Shown here in pieces: positions 63,641 through 64,000 of a stretch of DNA of 64,000 nt; position 1 is the stretch's first letter, and every line of letters starts with the position of its first letter. The translations under genes were made by a program, and so were the position numbers. The stretch comes from Cinclus cinclus (Eukaryota; Chordata; Aves; Passeriformes; Cinclidae). The stretch is from NCBI RefSeq assembly GCF_963662255.1, contig NC_085056.1, forward strand, positions 12,368,123-12,432,122. The letters are read 5' to 3'. The notes below the pieces were generated by a model that was given only the letters and a program-made list of their open reading frames with translations, was not told the origin of the DNA and did not search any database.

Positions 63641-64000
63641 GACATTCATTTTACAGTATAGATGCAAAATTATATGGCACTGATATTCAAGAGAAACAAA
63701 CCCAAAACCTGAACTCCAAGTAAGTGGAACTGCAAGTTCTTAGTGCCTCACATGCCTTCTAACTTGTCTCATTTTATTTGCAGCCCATGTCAGATCTTTG
63801 GACCTCAGCAAAACTTCTAATAGCTATAATGGTCCAGCTCTCCTCCCACATTTTAAAAGAGGACAGAGCAGGTGTGGAACTATTATATGTTTACTTCATT
63901 GTAAAGGGAGATTTAAGTGATAGTATTAGATTAAAAATTTGTTGCATTTACTGAACTGCAAATTCAATGATAAGGAGTTTTCACACTAAAATGGAAACTC
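63641..64000. other. Unique non-coding end of window
   Basis: No gene or repeat recognised. An acceptor-like pyrimidine tract ending TTTGCAG at about 63783 is followed by CCCATGTCAGATCTTTGG, but stop codons and the lack of a donor or recognisable peptide argue against an exon. Confidence 0.45.

Noticed and set aside
1..64000. Searched by eye for endogenous viral or bacterial coding blocks, CRISPR arrays, tRNA and rRNA
   Set aside because: None seen; no direct-repeat arrays with spacers, no cloverleaf-type A/B boxes I could support and no viral domain motifs.

Overview
The window looks like non-coding nuclear DNA from a bird. It is AT-rich, visibly CpG-poor and has few repeats. The best lineage marker is the 3' tail of CR1 LINEs, seen three times (22723-22785 minus, 28201-28256 plus, 30253-30315 plus). 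Each has the GTTGGAC...TTCCA...TTCTATGATT arrangement typical of avian CR1 3' ends. There are no bacterial or viral hallmarks: no operons, rRNA, tRNA, CRISPR, integrase or retroviral coding blocks. Species cannot be assigned from the sequence alone.

I find no protein-coding gene I would defend. The longest open frames are 152, 140, 133, 120 and 116 codons. They resemble no family I recognise, have no convincing splice-site pairs and overlap other open frames on one or both strands. The window is best read as part of a gene desert or a very long intron. Short exons or a lncRNA cannot be excluded by eye.

Layout: 1-13 kb is unique sequence with short homopolymers and two GC-richer islands (about 2.74-3.06 and 4.33-4.44 kb). 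A TATAATGTAA tandem lies at 13.1 kb. 13-22 kb is unique AT-rich DNA with one block that may be a conserved non-coding element (about 16.08-16.56 kb). 22.7-30.3 kb holds the three CR1 tails and a second possible conserved block rich in homeodomain-type TAAT sites (25.97-26.42 kb). 31-38 kb has a 13-bp perfect hairpin (31.2 kb), an (AT)23 microsatellite (32.5 kb), a near-consensus CTCF core (37.19 kb) and a MIR-like remnant (38.3 kb). 39.1-40.6 kb carries an unusual cluster of ATGCAAA(T/A) octamer-type motifs, ending in a perfect palindrome, and is the strongest regulatory candidate here. 47.9-51.4 kb has a TTA repeat, a C11 run and a GAA/poly-A tract of 58 bp. 55.8-57.0 kb holds a group of decayed ancient L3/MIR-like elements and a compact G-quadruplex motif. 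61.9 kb has a second, looser G4 motif, and 63.5 kb a good MIR core remnant.

No genes can be shown to work together. If the window has a function, it is most likely cis-regulatory (developmental enhancers, a possible insulator site). All regulatory calls are inference from motifs and were not tested by alignment.
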